From: a virus
Virus record (IMG/VR): IMGVR_UViG_3300018429_000004
Location: 1 to 58,561 of that record
Direction: 5' to 3' (one strand)
Length of the DNA stretch: 58,561 nt
Shown here: positions 31,146 to 38,100 of the stretch, one piece after another
Numbering within the stretch: position 1 is the first letter of the stretch
Layout: each line of letters begins with the position of its first letter
Notes under the pieces: generated by a model
The model's input: only the letters and a program-made list of their open reading frames with translations
What the model was told of the DNA's origin: nothing
Database searches by the model: none
Program-made: the position numbers and the translations under genes

Positions 31146-31153
31146 ATCTATCC
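31140..31153. repeat. GGATAGATCTATCC palindrome (with stop codon)
   Basis: The core overlaps the last codon (Gly) and TAG stop of the preceding gene and lies 21 bases before the next ATG. The same stop-codon fusion occurs at 24053 and 36572. Confidence 0.85.
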
Positions 31154-31173
31154 CGGAGAAACAGGAGAAGTAG

Positions 31174-31569
31174 ATGAGCGAGATCAAGATCGTGCCCACC
31201 CACATCGAGGGGGCAAACCTCGGGGACACCGTCTGGGACAAGGAGTCCGGCACGGAGTTCACGATCATGGCGTTCAGCGGCAAGAGGAACCAGATCAGCC
31301 TGATCGACGCCGAGGGCCAGCGGTGGATCGACAACCCGGAGAACCTGACCACGACCCCGCCGAAGCGGGAGTGGAAGGTTGGCGACGAGGTCATCACCAC
31401 GCAGGACTACGAGAGTCTCCCGGTTCGAGCGATCTGCATCGACCGCACGTGGGACTACGCCCCGATCTATCGGAGCGGGTACGGGTTCTACTACGCCAAC
31501 AGCACGAGCAGGCGGGTCGAGCCCGACGCCATCAGCGCTCGCCGCGTCATCATCTACCTGGAGGGTTGA
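31174..31569 (+). CDS. unknown beta-rich protein (131 aa)
   Basis: Two similar barrels seem present: GDTVWDKESGTEFTIMAFSG then WKVGDEVITTQDYESLPVRA. The V-G-D-x-V opening resembles the first domains of the proteins at 28539 and 31571. It follows AGGAGAAGTAG as ribosome binding site. Confidence 0.5.
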   Translation: MSEIKIVPTHIEGANLGDTVWDKESGTEFTIMAFSGKRNQISLIDAEGQRWIDNPENLTTTPPKREWKVGDEVITTQDYESLPVRAICIDRTWDYAPIYRSGYGFYYANSTSRRVEPDAISARRVIIYLEG

Positions 31570-31570
31570 G

Positions 31571-31999
31571 ATGACTGAGCACCGACCTGGTGACATCGCG
31601 ATGGTGACCGCAGGCGGGCACACCGCGCCCGCTGTGTACGGTCGTATCCCCGATGCCGACATCGCGTTCTGGTCTCTTCTGGACGGAGGACTGTTCCTGA
31701 CCTCCGACAAGGGGCTGGAGATAGGCCCCGTGCTCGGCAACGTCGCCGACTTGGCGGCGGCCGAGGCTGCCAAGATCCACGTCGGCGACACCGTGAAGGC
31801 GACCCAGGATCTGATCAACAGCGTCCAGCATCACGCCTTCAAGGACGAAGGCTGGTGGAACGGACACCCGATGGTCGTCACCCGCATCCGCAAGAGGACT
31901 AACGGCACCGACGAGTACACCTGCCGGTGGGGCGAGACCTCCTACTACCTGTCCGAGAACGGGATCGTGAAGATCTCACCTGAGAGGAACCACCCATGA
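31571..31999 (+). CDS. unknown protein (142 aa)
   Basis: It begins MTEHRPGDIAMVTAGGHTAP one base after the previous stop. A second barrel-like half begins HVGDTVKATQDLINSVQHHA and ends CRWGETSYYLSENGIVKI. The double V-G-D module indicates a duplication shared with its neighbour. Confidence 0.5.
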   Translation: MTEHRPGDIAMVTAGGHTAPAVYGRIPDADIAFWSLLDGGLFLTSDKGLEIGPVLGNVADLAAAEAAKIHVGDTVKATQDLINSVQHHAFKDEGWWNGHPMVVTRIRKRTNGTDEYTCRWGETSYYLSENGIVKISPERNHP

Positions 32000-32364
32000 G
32001 TGACTCAGCAACCATCCGCTTCTGGACTCACAACGAGGACCCCCACCCGATCGGGCTCTACCTGCACTGGGACGGAGGCCGCTACGCCAAGGTGCTGGCC
32101 GATGCTCTGCGGGTGGCCAAGCCCCGCTGGGACGACGAGGACTACGCCAACCGCATGGCAGTCCAGGCGATCCTGGTGTCTGTGGGTATCTCAGCCGACA
32201 CCCTCGGAGCCGGCCTGTTCGCAGGCACTGCCTCTCGGGACGAGGACCACCCGACCCTGAACGTGAACTGGAAGACCCAGATCGTGTGGTCTGACGACTG
32301 GCAGATGTCCTTCACGCAGTTCCTCAGGAACGACGGCAACGTCTGGGAGATGATGCAGGCATGA
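31996..32364 (+). CDS. unknown protein (122 aa)
   Basis: It has the start-associated sequence GAGAGGAACCACCC. The sequence ATIRFWTHNEDPHPIGLYLH, DGGRYAKVLADALR and ADTLGAGLFAG resembles a conserved phage family that starts with a strand and Y-x-H-W-D-G motif; I know no function for it. Confidence 0.55.
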   Translation: MSDSATIRFWTHNEDPHPIGLYLHWDGGRYAKVLADALRVAKPRWDDEDYANRMAVQAILVSVGISADTLGAGLFAGTASRDEDHPTLNVNWKTQIVWSDDWQMSFTQFLRNDGNVWEMMQA

Positions 32365-32540
32365 GCGCTGAGAACCGAGAGAAGATCCGTCAGGCCGCTG
32401 ACGCCACCATCGACACGATCAACGAGGCGGGGTTCCTGACCCCCGCCGGAGGAGACGCGGTGAAGGCATTTGGGCTTCTTCTGATCGCAGCGGCACTGGT
32501 CGAGGTGGCCGAGGCCATCGAGAAGGCAGGGCCACGATGA
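32361..32540 (+). CDS. unknown helical protein (59 aa)
   Basis: ATGA overlap with the previous gene. The product is helical (EKIRQAADATIDTINEAGFL) with a hydrophobic C-terminal helix AFGLLLIAAALVEVAEAIE. Confidence 0.45.
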   Translation: MSAENREKIRQAADATIDTINEAGFLTPAGGDAVKAFGLLLIAAALVEVAEAIEKAGPR

Positions 32541-32656
32541 AGGTCATCGGGCTCGGGTCCTGTGCTGTCGGCGGATTCCTGATCGCGGCTGACGTGTTGA
32601 GCGAGAGCACTATGGGCATGGCACTGTGGAAGATCCTCGATAGGAAGGAGGAGTGA
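32537..32656 (+). CDS. 39-residue hydrophobic peptide
   Basis: ATGA overlap on the left, TGATG on the right. MKVIGLGSCAVGGFLIAADV then ALWKILDRKEE. A membrane-associated helix is possible. Confidence 0.4.
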   Translation: MKVIGLGSCAVGGFLIAADVLSESTMGMALWKILDRKEE

Positions 32657-32811
32657 TGTTCCCGAGGCTGAAGGCCCACATCGACCGCAAGACCGAGGAG
32701 AACCTGGCGCAGATGCCACTCCACGAGCAGGACCAGATCAACGAGGCAGCGAAGACCTTTCGGGGTACCGTCCGCTATCTCCTCGACAACTTCAAGAGGA
32801 CAGGACGATGA
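32656..32811 (+). CDS. 51-residue basic helical protein
   Basis: TGATG coupled start. FPRLKAHIDRKTEENLAQMP then AAKTFRGTVRYLLDNFKR; amphipathic and charged. No family recognised. Confidence 0.45.
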   Translation: MFPRLKAHIDRKTEENLAQMPLHEQDQINEAAKTFRGTVRYLLDNFKRTGR

Positions 32812-33176
32812 CGCACTGCTTCATCAAGGTCGAGTTGGGGTTCGCCCCGCCCCGGCCCTACACGTACGCCTGGGAGGGCGACGAGCCCATCACGCGAGGC
32901 GACTTCGTGGTCGTCCCGCCGAACACCTACAACCCCGCCCCGGCCATCGGCCGCGTGCTGCGTACGATGCCTAACCCGGACTTCGCCGGGGACATCACCG
33001 TACTCAAGCAGAAGGCGAGCACCGAGGTGGTCAAGCGGCCGGTGCGCCAGTCGGACCGGTACGTGATGACCGCCGATCTGAACCGCAAGATCGACGAGAT
33101 GCACGGGCCCGGCGCAGCCGCCGCACTCGACGCAGCCATCGCCGACGGGTCGGTCTTCGGAGACGACGTGCTGTGA
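32808..33176 (+). CDS. unknown protein (122 aa)
   Basis: ATGA coupled. The first half is beta-rich (CFIKVELGFAPPRPYTYAWE, TRGDFVVVPPNTYN); the second helical. The G-D-x-V-V-V-P motif resembles the small barrel domains of other proteins in this region. No function known. Confidence 0.5.
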   Translation: MTHCFIKVELGFAPPRPYTYAWEGDEPITRGDFVVVPPNTYNPAPAIGRVLRTMPNPDFAGDITVLKQKASTEVVKRPVRQSDRYVMTADLNRKIDEMHGPGAAAALDAAIADGSVFGDDVL

Positions 33177-33385
33177 GTCTCCTCGATCCGCCGTTCTGGT
33201 CCTTCGACGTGCAGACGGTGGATCACGACGACCTCAAGGAGACCGGCTACACCAAGGCGCGCTGGTCTCGGGTCACCATCGACCGCCTGCAGGTGCCGGA
33301 CTGGCGTCACGCGTACGCCGACGCCGCCTGCATGGTGGTCGCCATCCACGGCGGGATGCCCACTCGGGTCCTGCCGAGGTACTAG
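33173..33385 (+). CDS. unknown protein (70 aa)
   Basis: GTG 33173 overlaps the previous stop. LDPPFWSFDVQTVDHDDLKE continues with RWSRVTIDRLQVPDWRHAY. Its end overlaps the convergent minus-strand cassette by four bases. Confidence 0.45.
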   Translation: MSLLDPPFWSFDVQTVDHDDLKETGYTKARWSRVTIDRLQVPDWRHAYADAACMVVAIHGGMPTRVLPRY

Positions 33386-33684
33386 CGGTGCTTCACCCTG
33401 AGGATCAGCGAGCGGTCGTCCTGACGGCCCGCCGAGGTGGTGATGTGGCAGACGGCCAGGTAGTTCTGGTCGTCTACCCCGCCCTGGAGCCACACAACGC
33501 ACTTGCCGTCGGTGATGGACTCCGGGTGGACCAGGGACTTGGTCACAGCGCCGATGCCGACCGTCGGCAGCGTCCAGACCGCTGCGGTGATGGTCTCCCC
33601 CGCCTGCAGCCAGGTGGTGAAGTCGAAGCCGTAGTCAAGGACAGCCTCGGGGTCATGGATGAAGGTGGGGATCTGGTGCGGCAT
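33382..33684 (-). CDS. fibre/decoration-associated beta protein (100 aa)
   Basis: The last gene of a minus-strand cassette. The C-terminal half (DGKCVVWLQGGVDDQNYLAV, ITTSAGRQDDRSLILRVKHR) matches a small beta domain common near phage structural genes, where a T-V-W-L-S/Q-G-G then T-T-S-A-G-R-x-D-x-R-S pattern occurs in fibre or decoration proteins. Likely a virion surface component. Confidence 0.55.
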   Translation of the reverse strand: MPHQIPTFIHDPEAVLDYGFDFTTWLQAGETITAAVWTLPTVGIGAVTKSLVHPESITDGKCVVWLQGGVDDQNYLAVCHITTSAGRQDDRSLILRVKHR

Positions 33685-35138
33685 CAGAAGTCCTCTGCTG
33701 AGATGGGAACGATGCGGCTCTCTGCCTGCACCGCAGGTACGCGGGACTCCCGGGCCACGGTCGCTGTCCGCTCCGGGTCCGGCGGCGGAATGACCGGCCC
33801 GATCGGCGACGTCACCCCGACGGCAGTGAGGGTCGGCGGACCGACCACGACCGTCGGCAGGCTGGCCACGAGGGTCCCGCTGAAGGTTGGCGCGGTCACC
33901 ATGCCCGCAGCACTGACAGACGGTGGCCCGATCGTGATCGTCGGCAGGTCAGTCAGGACCGACCCAGCGTACGTCGGCGCAGCCACCACGCCCGCAACGC
34001 TGACGGTCGGCGGACCCACCGTGACCTCCGGGAGGCTCGCGAGCAGAGCACCCTCGCCAGGAGGCGTGAACGCCCCGCTCGCCGCCATGAGCGGAGGCCC
34101 TGCCGTGAGACCAGGAACGCTGGCGATCAGGTCACCGCTGTAGATGGGCGGCGCGATCACCCCCGCCACAGCCATGGTCGGAGGACCGACCGTGACCGGC
34201 GGGAGATCGGCGACCAGCGTACCGGCCACGGAAGGAGGTGTCACGGTGCCGCTCGCGGCCATCGTCGGCGGGCCCACGGTCACGGTCGGAAAGCTCGCCG
34301 CAACAACTCCCGCGTACGTCGGCGGAGCAACCGTCCCCGCCATGCTCGCGGTCGACGGACCCACGGTCACGCTGGGGGTCGAGGCCGCGACGGAGCCTGT
34401 GTAGACAGGCACGCTGACGGTTCCCGTGATTGCCGCCGTTGAGGGGCCTACCGTCAGAGACGGAGTAGACGCCACCAAAGATCCAGTGACGGCAGCATCA
34501 GCCACGTTCAGTGCGAGGACCAGACGCTCAATGGTCGGGCTGCCAACGGTGGAGGTGGCTGCAGCCGAGAAGGTCGCATCCACCTGATCCTCAAGGTAGG
34601 CCAGCGAGAAGCCGTACCCATCCGTCCCGGAGGCGATGATGCCTGTGTCGGTCGCTTCGGTGCCTGTGCTCCAGGTGTAGGAGGGGGCCACGGCTGCGTT
34701 GATGTCCTGGCAGGCAACGGCGGCACGGAAGTCAGCGGCTGAGGTCAGCCCCGACAGGGACGGACCCGCCCCGCCGGAGGACACATTCCCCTGCGCGGCA
34801 ACACCGATGAAGGTTGTTCCTGCCGGGAACTCGTAGACGTCAAACAGGACAGGGTAGTTGGACGCGTTGTGCGTGGTCGTGAAGGTGTCTCCACCAGCCG
34901 CAGTTCGGTGCCACAGGTAGAGCCCGGCGTTGTTGATGGCTGACCCGCCAGCAGGTAGCGTCCAGCCCGCTGGCGTGGTCGAGGTGACTGCACCACCTGC
35001 CAGGACAACCAGGAAGTTTCCGGCGGTCGGCGTGAACAGGCTGCCCGCAACGACAGTCCCGGATGATGGGTCAACCGTGTGCGTGAGGGTCCCGTTGCGT
35101 GGCGCAGCGATGGCTACGTGGTTCAGCCACTTGACCAT
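33684..35138 (-). CDS. repeat-containing fibre-like protein (484 aa)
   Basis: Residues 1-200 form a beta-sandwich-like domain (NGTLTHTVDPSSGTVVAGSL, YEFPAGTTFIGVAAQ). Residues about 205-440 are eight tandem repeats of roughly 29 residues with the consensus G-x-L-V-A-S-x-P-x-V-T-V-G-P-P-T then A-x-x-G-x-V-x-x-P-x-Y. The DNA repeats at about 87 bp. The C-terminus is Pro- and Arg-rich. Such Pro/Thr/Val repeats build extended stalks. It is flanked by two other fibre-like genes, so a surface appendage of the virion is likely. Confidence 0.6.
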   Translation of the reverse strand: MVKWLNHVAIAAPRNGTLTHTVDPSSGTVVAGSLFTPTAGNFLVVLAGGAVTSTTPAGWTLPAGGSAINNAGLYLWHRTAAGGDTFTTTHNASNYPVLFDVYEFPAGTTFIGVAAQGNVSSGGAGPSLSGLTSAADFRAAVACQDINAAVAPSYTWSTGTEATDTGIIASGTDGYGFSLAYLEDQVDATFSAAATSTVGSPTIERLVLALNVADAAVTGSLVASTPSLTVGPSTAAITGTVSVPVYTGSVAASTPSVTVGPSTASMAGTVAPPTYAGVVAASFPTVTVGPPTMAASGTVTPPSVAGTLVADLPPVTVGPPTMAVAGVIAPPIYSGDLIASVPGLTAGPPLMAASGAFTPPGEGALLASLPEVTVGPPTVSVAGVVAAPTYAGSVLTDLPTITIGPPSVSAAGMVTAPTFSGTLVASLPTVVVGPPTLTAVGVTSPIGPVIPPPDPERTATVARESRVPAVQAESRIVPISAEDF

Positions 35139-35155
35139 GGCCTACGCCTCTCGGG

Positions 35156-35584
35156 CTAGGAGGTCGGTGCGGTGACGGGGATGGTGATGACCGGAGCGCC
35201 GAGGTCGACCGAGCCACCGGAGATGATGTCCGTGTCGTTGAGCGACAGGTCACCCGAGCCCTCGCCAACCGAGCCCTCCATGATGGCCGTGCCACCCGAG
35301 GTCTGGATCCGGAAGTACCCCGCCGTGCCGGTCGCGGCAGCAGTCACGGCGGCCGGGTTGGAGCCGGTGATCTGACCGGCAGCCGGGGTGGCTGCGGTCC
35401 AGGACGCGATGGTGACCGAGGCGAGCAAGGCACCTGTCGCGGCATTGCCGGGACCAGGCGCAGCCCCGGTGCGGATCTGGAGCACGCTGTTGGCGCCGAG
35501 CGAGGTGACGAGAGCGTCGTCCACGGCGGCAGTTGCAGCATCATCGAGAGCGGTTGCGACGGCGGTTGTGATGACGATTGCCAT
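35156..35584 (-). CDS. fibre/decoration-like protein (142 aa)
   Basis: First gene of the cassette. MAIVITTAVATALDDAATAA leads into a beta domain (NSVLQIRTGAAPGPGNAATG, ASWTAATPAAGQITG, AGYFRIQTSGGTAIMEGSVG) that I associate with phage capsid- or tail-associated fibre proteins, with strands ending in V-x-x-P-V-I-T-I-P. Ala/Thr/Gly make up most residues. Own promoter upstream on the minus strand. Confidence 0.6.
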   Translation of the reverse strand: MAIVITTAVATALDDAATAAVDDALVTSLGANSVLQIRTGAAPGPGNAATGALLASVTIASWTAATPAAGQITGSNPAAVTAAATGTAGYFRIQTSGGTAIMEGSVGEGSGDLSLNDTDIISGGSVDLGAPVITIPVTAPTS

Positions 35585-35599
35585 GGTAAGTAACTCCTG

Positions 35600-35629
35600 A
35601 GTCTAGATGCCTCAGGGTAGACCAACCAA
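35600..35629 (-). promoter_or_regulatory. promoter for the minus-strand fibre cassette
   Basis: On the minus strand TTGGTT (35629-35624) and TAGACT (35605-35600) are separated by exactly 18 bases, followed by a CAGGAG ribosome site and ATG 35584. This provides independent late-type expression for genes embedded against the plus-strand operon. Confidence 0.5.
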
Positions 35630-35646
35630 TGAGAGAGGGACCAACA

Positions 35647-35778
35647 ATGGCCAAGAAGAAGCCCGAGAAGTGGTACGGCGAGGAAAGCAGCACAGTTGCC
35701 AAGCCGCCCCCCGTCCGGCCTGGTGCCTGCAAGCACTGCGGCGCGTACCCACCCTGCACACCCAAGGAGAAGAAGTGA
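35647..35778 (+). CDS. 43-residue basic protein with Cys/His
   Basis: MAKKKPEKWYGEESSTVAKP then CKHCGAYPPC, a half-ribbon, and KEKK. GAGAGGGACCAACA supplies its ribosome site. Possibly a nucleic-acid binding peptide. Confidence 0.45.
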   Translation: MAKKKPEKWYGEESSTVAKPPPVRPGACKHCGAYPPCTPKEKK

Positions 35779-35933
35779 CCAAGAAGTTGCCGATCGACAA
35801 AGGCAGCCCATTCGACGATCCCTCCCCTGCTGAGAGCGACAGTGCAAAGCGGCAGCGGGAACTGGACGCCGCGAAGAAGAAGGTCGACCAGACCCGCAAG
35901 ACCTTGCCCAAGATCCTGAAGGGGAAGAAGTGA
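35775..35933 (+). CDS. 52-residue basic helical protein
   Basis: GTG 35775 overlaps the previous TGA. Residues 20-52 are a Lys-rich helix (KRQRELDAAKKKVDQTRKTL). No family recognised. Confidence 0.45.
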   Translation: MTKKLPIDKGSPFDDPSPAESDSAKRQRELDAAKKKVDQTRKTLPKILKGKK

Positions 35934-36091
35934 TGGGGCTGTTCGACTGGCTATTCGGACCAACCGAGAAGTCGTTCAAGAAAAAGTCGCTGGACCAGCA
36001 GGTCAAGGCGATGAAGAAGAACCGCGAAGGCAAGGTCCGCACCCGCGACCGCCGCAAGGCTGACAAGAAGTTCAAGAAGGGGAAGTGGTGA
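35933..36091 (+). CDS. 52-residue basic protein
   Basis: TGATG coupled. MGLFDWLFGPTEKSFKKKSL continues as a Lys/Arg-rich helix (17 Lys/Arg in 38 residues). Three successive Lys-rich short proteins suggest a nucleic-acid-binding or membrane-interacting set. Confidence 0.45.
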   Translation: MGLFDWLFGPTEKSFKKKSLDQQVKAMKKNREGKVRTRDRRKADKKFKKGKW

Positions 36092-36276
36092 TGGTGGCTG
36101 ACTTCTTCAAGGCCATTGCCGACTCAGTCGCCGAGGGTCTCAGCAAGGCGATGGTTGACCTGCTGCGCGAGGCCTTCGAGGCGGGTCGCGACTACCACTC
36201 TTGGAGTCAGTCCGACCTCTCTGAGCAGTCGAGGGAACCTGACTTCGATGAGTGGGTCTCCAAGCGTTTCAAGTAA
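36091..36276 (+). CDS. unknown helical protein (61 aa)
   Basis: ATG 36091 overlaps the previous stop. VADFFKAIADSVAEGLSKAM then EAFEAGRDYHSWSQSDLSEQ. No family recognised. Confidence 0.45.
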   Translation: MVADFFKAIADSVAEGLSKAMVDLLREAFEAGRDYHSWSQSDLSEQSREPDFDEWVSKRFK

Positions 36277-36289
36277 GAGGAGGAGAAGC

Positions 36290-36577
36290 ATGAGTGTCAA
36301 GAACCTGTGGAACCACTCAGACGAGATCGACACCAAGGCATGGGTCAGCATCTGGATGATCCCGCAACCGGGCATCTGGCCTTTCACTGCTGAAGATGTC
36401 ATCGACCGGCTCAACAACTGGTTGGAGTGCCTCGGCGCGGAGTTCCGATTTGAGCCGAATCCGGTGGTGAGCAACGACCACTACGCCCTGATGCAGGTGC
36501 GCGACCACGTCCAGGCTCTCGCGGTCACCGCGCTGGGCCGGATGGCGGCGCAGACCCTGCTCGATGAGAAGGGATAG
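36290..36577 (+). CDS. unknown protein (95 aa)
   Basis: AGGAGGAGAAGC precedes ATG 36290. The product holds DEIDTKAWVSIWMIPQPGIW and FEPNPVVSNDHYALMQVRDH. Its last Gly codon and TAG stop form part of a GGATAGATCTATGC palindrome copy. Confidence 0.5.
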   Translation: MSVKNLWNHSDEIDTKAWVSIWMIPQPGIWPFTAEDVIDRLNNWLECLGAEFRFEPNPVVSNDHYALMQVRDHVQALAVTALGRMAAQTLLDEKG

Positions 36578-36585
36578 ATCTATGC
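36572..36585. repeat. GGATAGATCTATGC palindrome joining a stop and a start codon
   Basis: One base differs from the consensus, and the change creates the ATG of the next gene (36582) while the left half supplies the TAG stop of the previous gene. It sits exactly on the gene boundary. Confidence 0.8.
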
Positions 36586-36962
36586 GAGTCGTCAGGGTCA
36601 AGGCTCGGTACGTGCACGGGACCGGTCGGAACACGCAGATGTTCCACATCATCAACCTCGACCAGGTGCGGACGTGGAGAACGCACAACTACACCAAGGA
36701 CAACGGCGAGGGGTGGGTAATCCTCGTCCTCCACACCGCGTGCGGCACTCGGGCGTCGATGACCAGCACACCCAACCTGCACGACTCCATGACCCTGGCG
36801 ATCAACCCGCCGAAGGGTCTCAGGCCCTGCCCCCGGTGCTTCCAGCGCTGGGAGGCACTGGGCAAGCCGCTCACGGCAGACCAATGGCGAGACAACGTCA
36901 AGACGTTGCGGGTCATGACCGGCCACGCCAACCGAGCAAAAGCGAGAGGGAACCAGCGATGA
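36582..36962 (+). CDS. unknown basic protein with Cys motif (126 aa)
   Basis: ATG 36582 lies in the palindrome. Product MRVVRVKARYVHGTGRNTQM..., a central VILVLHTACGTRASM and C-terminal RPCPRCFQRWEALGKPL; the CxxC could be half a zinc site. Basic overall. No family recognised. Confidence 0.5.
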   Translation: MRVVRVKARYVHGTGRNTQMFHIINLDQVRTWRTHNYTKDNGEGWVILVLHTACGTRASMTSTPNLHDSMTLAINPPKGLRPCPRCFQRWEALGKPLTADQWRDNVKTLRVMTGHANRAKARGNQR

Positions 36963-37291
36963 CTGAGGAAGAGGAGGTAAGAGAACTTCAACTCACGATC
37001 GCCCGGCTGGAGGGTGAGCGAGAAGCAGCCCAGCAAGCCACCCGCGAGATCATGAAGGAGCGCAACACCTGGGCCCGCGAACTCGCTGACATGCGTGGCG
37101 AGCGGGACGACGCACGGGAGAACCTGGACAACCTCCGCTCGTTGGCTGCCGAGCAGCAGGGCTTCGACCTCGCTCGGATCGTGAACCTGGAAGGAGTGAT
37201 TCGGGACTTCCTGGAGGAGTACGAGGCCTCCTGCCCCGACCGGTGGCCGGGCGGGATCAACAAGATGAGAGGGGCGTTGGAGGATGACTGA
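36959..37291 (+). CDS. coiled-coil protein (110 aa)
   Basis: ATGA overlap. Residues 5-65 are a continuous charged coiled coil (VRELQLTIARLEGEREAAQQ, REIMKERNTWARELADM). The C-terminal part is EGVIRDFLEEYEASCPDRWP. No family recognised. Confidence 0.5.
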   Translation: MTEEEEVRELQLTIARLEGEREAAQQATREIMKERNTWARELADMRGERDDARENLDNLRSLAAEQQGFDLARIVNLEGVIRDFLEEYEASCPDRWPGGINKMRGALEDD

Positions 37292-37490
37292 AAGGGAGGA
37301 AGACCCAACCATCGAGGAGATTCAGCGAGTCGGCCGGTACTGGGCCAAGGTGAAGATGCTCACCTGCGAGCACAGCAACGGGATTGCTGTTGATCCCGAC
37401 GGGATGACCTGCCCCGACTGCGGACAGCCGCTGCGGTTCCTGTCAGAGATCCAGATCGAGGAACTACGGTCGGTGCCGAGAAGCAGTTGA
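37284..37490 (+). CDS. zinc-ribbon protein (68 aa)
   Basis: The start overlaps the previous stop by eight bases. TCEHSNGIAVDPDGMTCPDC then GQPLRFLSEIQIEEL forms a C-x-H...C-x-x-C zinc ribbon. Its end overlaps the -35 box of the RNA array promoter. Confidence 0.5.
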   Translation: MTEREEDPTIEEIQRVGRYWAKVKMLTCEHSNGIAVDPDGMTCPDCGQPLRFLSEIQIEELRSVPRSS

Positions 37491-37517
37491 CAGCCTACCC
37501 CTAGTGTAGGGTAAGGT
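37487..37517 (+). promoter_or_regulatory. promoter of the Y RNA array
   Basis: TTGACA at 37487-37492 is followed by TAAGGT at 37512-37517 (19-base spacing) with TAGGGT at 37507 as an alternative -10 (14 bases). A consensus -35 placed just before a 740-base structured noncoding stretch strongly suggests the transcription start. It overlaps the end of the preceding gene. Confidence 0.6.
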
Positions 37518-37523
37518 CGTCTC

Positions 37524-37573
37524 TCGTTGGGCCGGGAGCGGGGGCGCTCCTCGACATACTTCCGGCCCAACGG
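37524..37573 (+). ncRNA. leader hairpin of the Y RNA array
   Basis: CGTTGGGCCGG (37525-37535) pairs perfectly with CCGGCCCAACG (37562-37572), enclosing a GAGCG-GGGG-CGCTC hairpin. The sequence before the 3' strand is ATACTT, like the CTT preceding the 3' strand in the five units below, but the 5' CGAA part is missing. It may be a degenerate sixth unit or a 5' stabilising cap. Confidence 0.5.
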
Positions 37574-37596
37574 CACAACTCAATAAGCGCAAACCC

Positions 37597-37695
37597 CTTA
37601 GAGTTCAGGGAGACGGTGAGCCGATCTCGCGTCGGTTATCTTTGGTGATTATCCCGGCGTGAACTAACTTGTTCACCGCCACCCTGAGCGCTAAG
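37597..37695 (+). ncRNA. Y RNA-like unit 1 (minimal, no tRNA-like module)
   Basis: An outer stem of 14 positions with one mismatch (37597-37610 with 37682-37695) and a 3x3 internal loop lead to the Ro-type helix CGGTGAGC (37614-37621) / GTTCACCG (37671-37678). Inside are CCGA...TCGGTTATC (37621-37640), a short insert TTTGGTGATT, CCCGG and AACTT before the 3' strand. It has the shared signature of the array with almost no effector module, and so resembles a simple Y RNA. The sequence after CCCGG (GTGAACTAACTTGTTCAC) can also form an alternative hairpin. Confidence 0.7.
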
Positions 37696-37837
37696 TGTGT
37701 CGAGCCGAATGTGTTCGGTTATCGCCTTCAGAGCGGGTGACGCAGGTTCGAATCCTGCCGTCTGACTTAGGTCAGGCGTCGTCCAGCGGCCTAGGACCCC
37801 TAACCCCGGACGCAACAACTTGTTCGACATCTTGCGC
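37688..37837 (+). ncRNA. Y RNA-like unit 2 with tRNA-like module (acceptor loop TTAG)
   Basis: The closing helix is TGTCGAGC (37698-37705) / GTTCGACA (37822-37829), extendable by GCGC pairs. After CCGAA-TGTG-TTCGGTTATC comes a module in permuted order: T arm (GCAGG-TTCGAAT-CCTGC, 37742-37758), acceptor strand CGTCTGAC, tetraloop TTAG (37767-37770), acceptor strand GTCAGGCG, TC, then D arm (GTCC...GGAC, 37781-37797). GGG 37735-37737 can pair with CCC 37798-37800 where a tRNA anticodon stem would be. This is the plan known for YrlA RNAs that mimic tRNA. Confidence 0.8.
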
Positions 37838-37838
37838 T

Positions 37839-37944
37839 GATGTGAGCCGAAGAGTATTCGGTTATCAGCCAAAGCAGCGGCTCACGCTGCTTTTCTGGGA
37901 TCACCTGTGAGGGCCCCGCCCGGATCTCACCCTTTGCTCACATC
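37839..37944 (+). ncRNA. Y RNA-like unit 3 with plain hairpin module
   Basis: GATGTGAGC (37839-37847) pairs with GCTCACATC (37936-37944), nine base pairs. CCGAA-GAGTA-TTCGGTTATC follows on the 5' side, CCCGGATCTCACCCTTT on the 3' side. The module is a strong AAAGCAGCG-GCTCA-CGCTGCTTT hairpin (37871-37893) and a shorter GC element, with no T-loop. Its hairpin plus T run might also terminate some transcripts. Confidence 0.7.
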
Positions 37945-37956
37945 TCTAACTTCATA

Positions 37957-38090
37957 TGCTGAGCCGAAGTGTTTCGGTTATCGCAAATCTGTAAGTTGCG
38001 GGTTCGAGTCCCGCCGTCCTGGTTAGCCGGGTCGTAGCTCAACTGGTAGAGTGACAGACAAAACCCCCGGAACACGCTACTTGTTCAGCA
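37957..38090 (+). ncRNA. Y RNA-like unit 4 with tRNA-like module (Cys-tRNA-like)
   Basis: The closing helix is TGCTGAGC (37957-37964) / GTTCAGCA (38083-38090). The module has T arm GCGGG-TTCGAGT-CCCGC (37998-38014), acceptor CGTCCTGG, tetraloop TTAG (38023-38026), acceptor CCGGGTCG, TA, D arm GCTC-AACTGGTA-GAGT (38037-38052), and an anticodon-stem-like helix TCTGT (37988-37992) / ACAGA (38054-38058). The bases before TCTGT (GCAAA) equal the loop of tRNA-Cys, suggesting descent from a cysteine tRNA. A T-T mismatch interrupts the acceptor. Confidence 0.8.
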
Positions 38091-38100
38091 GACTAACTTC

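Noticed and set aside
37871-37896. AAAGCAGCG hairpin plus TTTT as a true terminator inside the array
   Set aside because: It is enclosed by a perfect nine-bp helix with the array signature, so it is more likely the effector hairpin of unit 3; partial termination cannot be excluded.
37600-38100. Group I or group II introns (the GAGCC...GGTT stretch recalls domain 5)
   Set aside because: The conserved flanks total about 50 bases, far too small for either class, and no catalytic core pairing or AGC/bulge arrangement is found.
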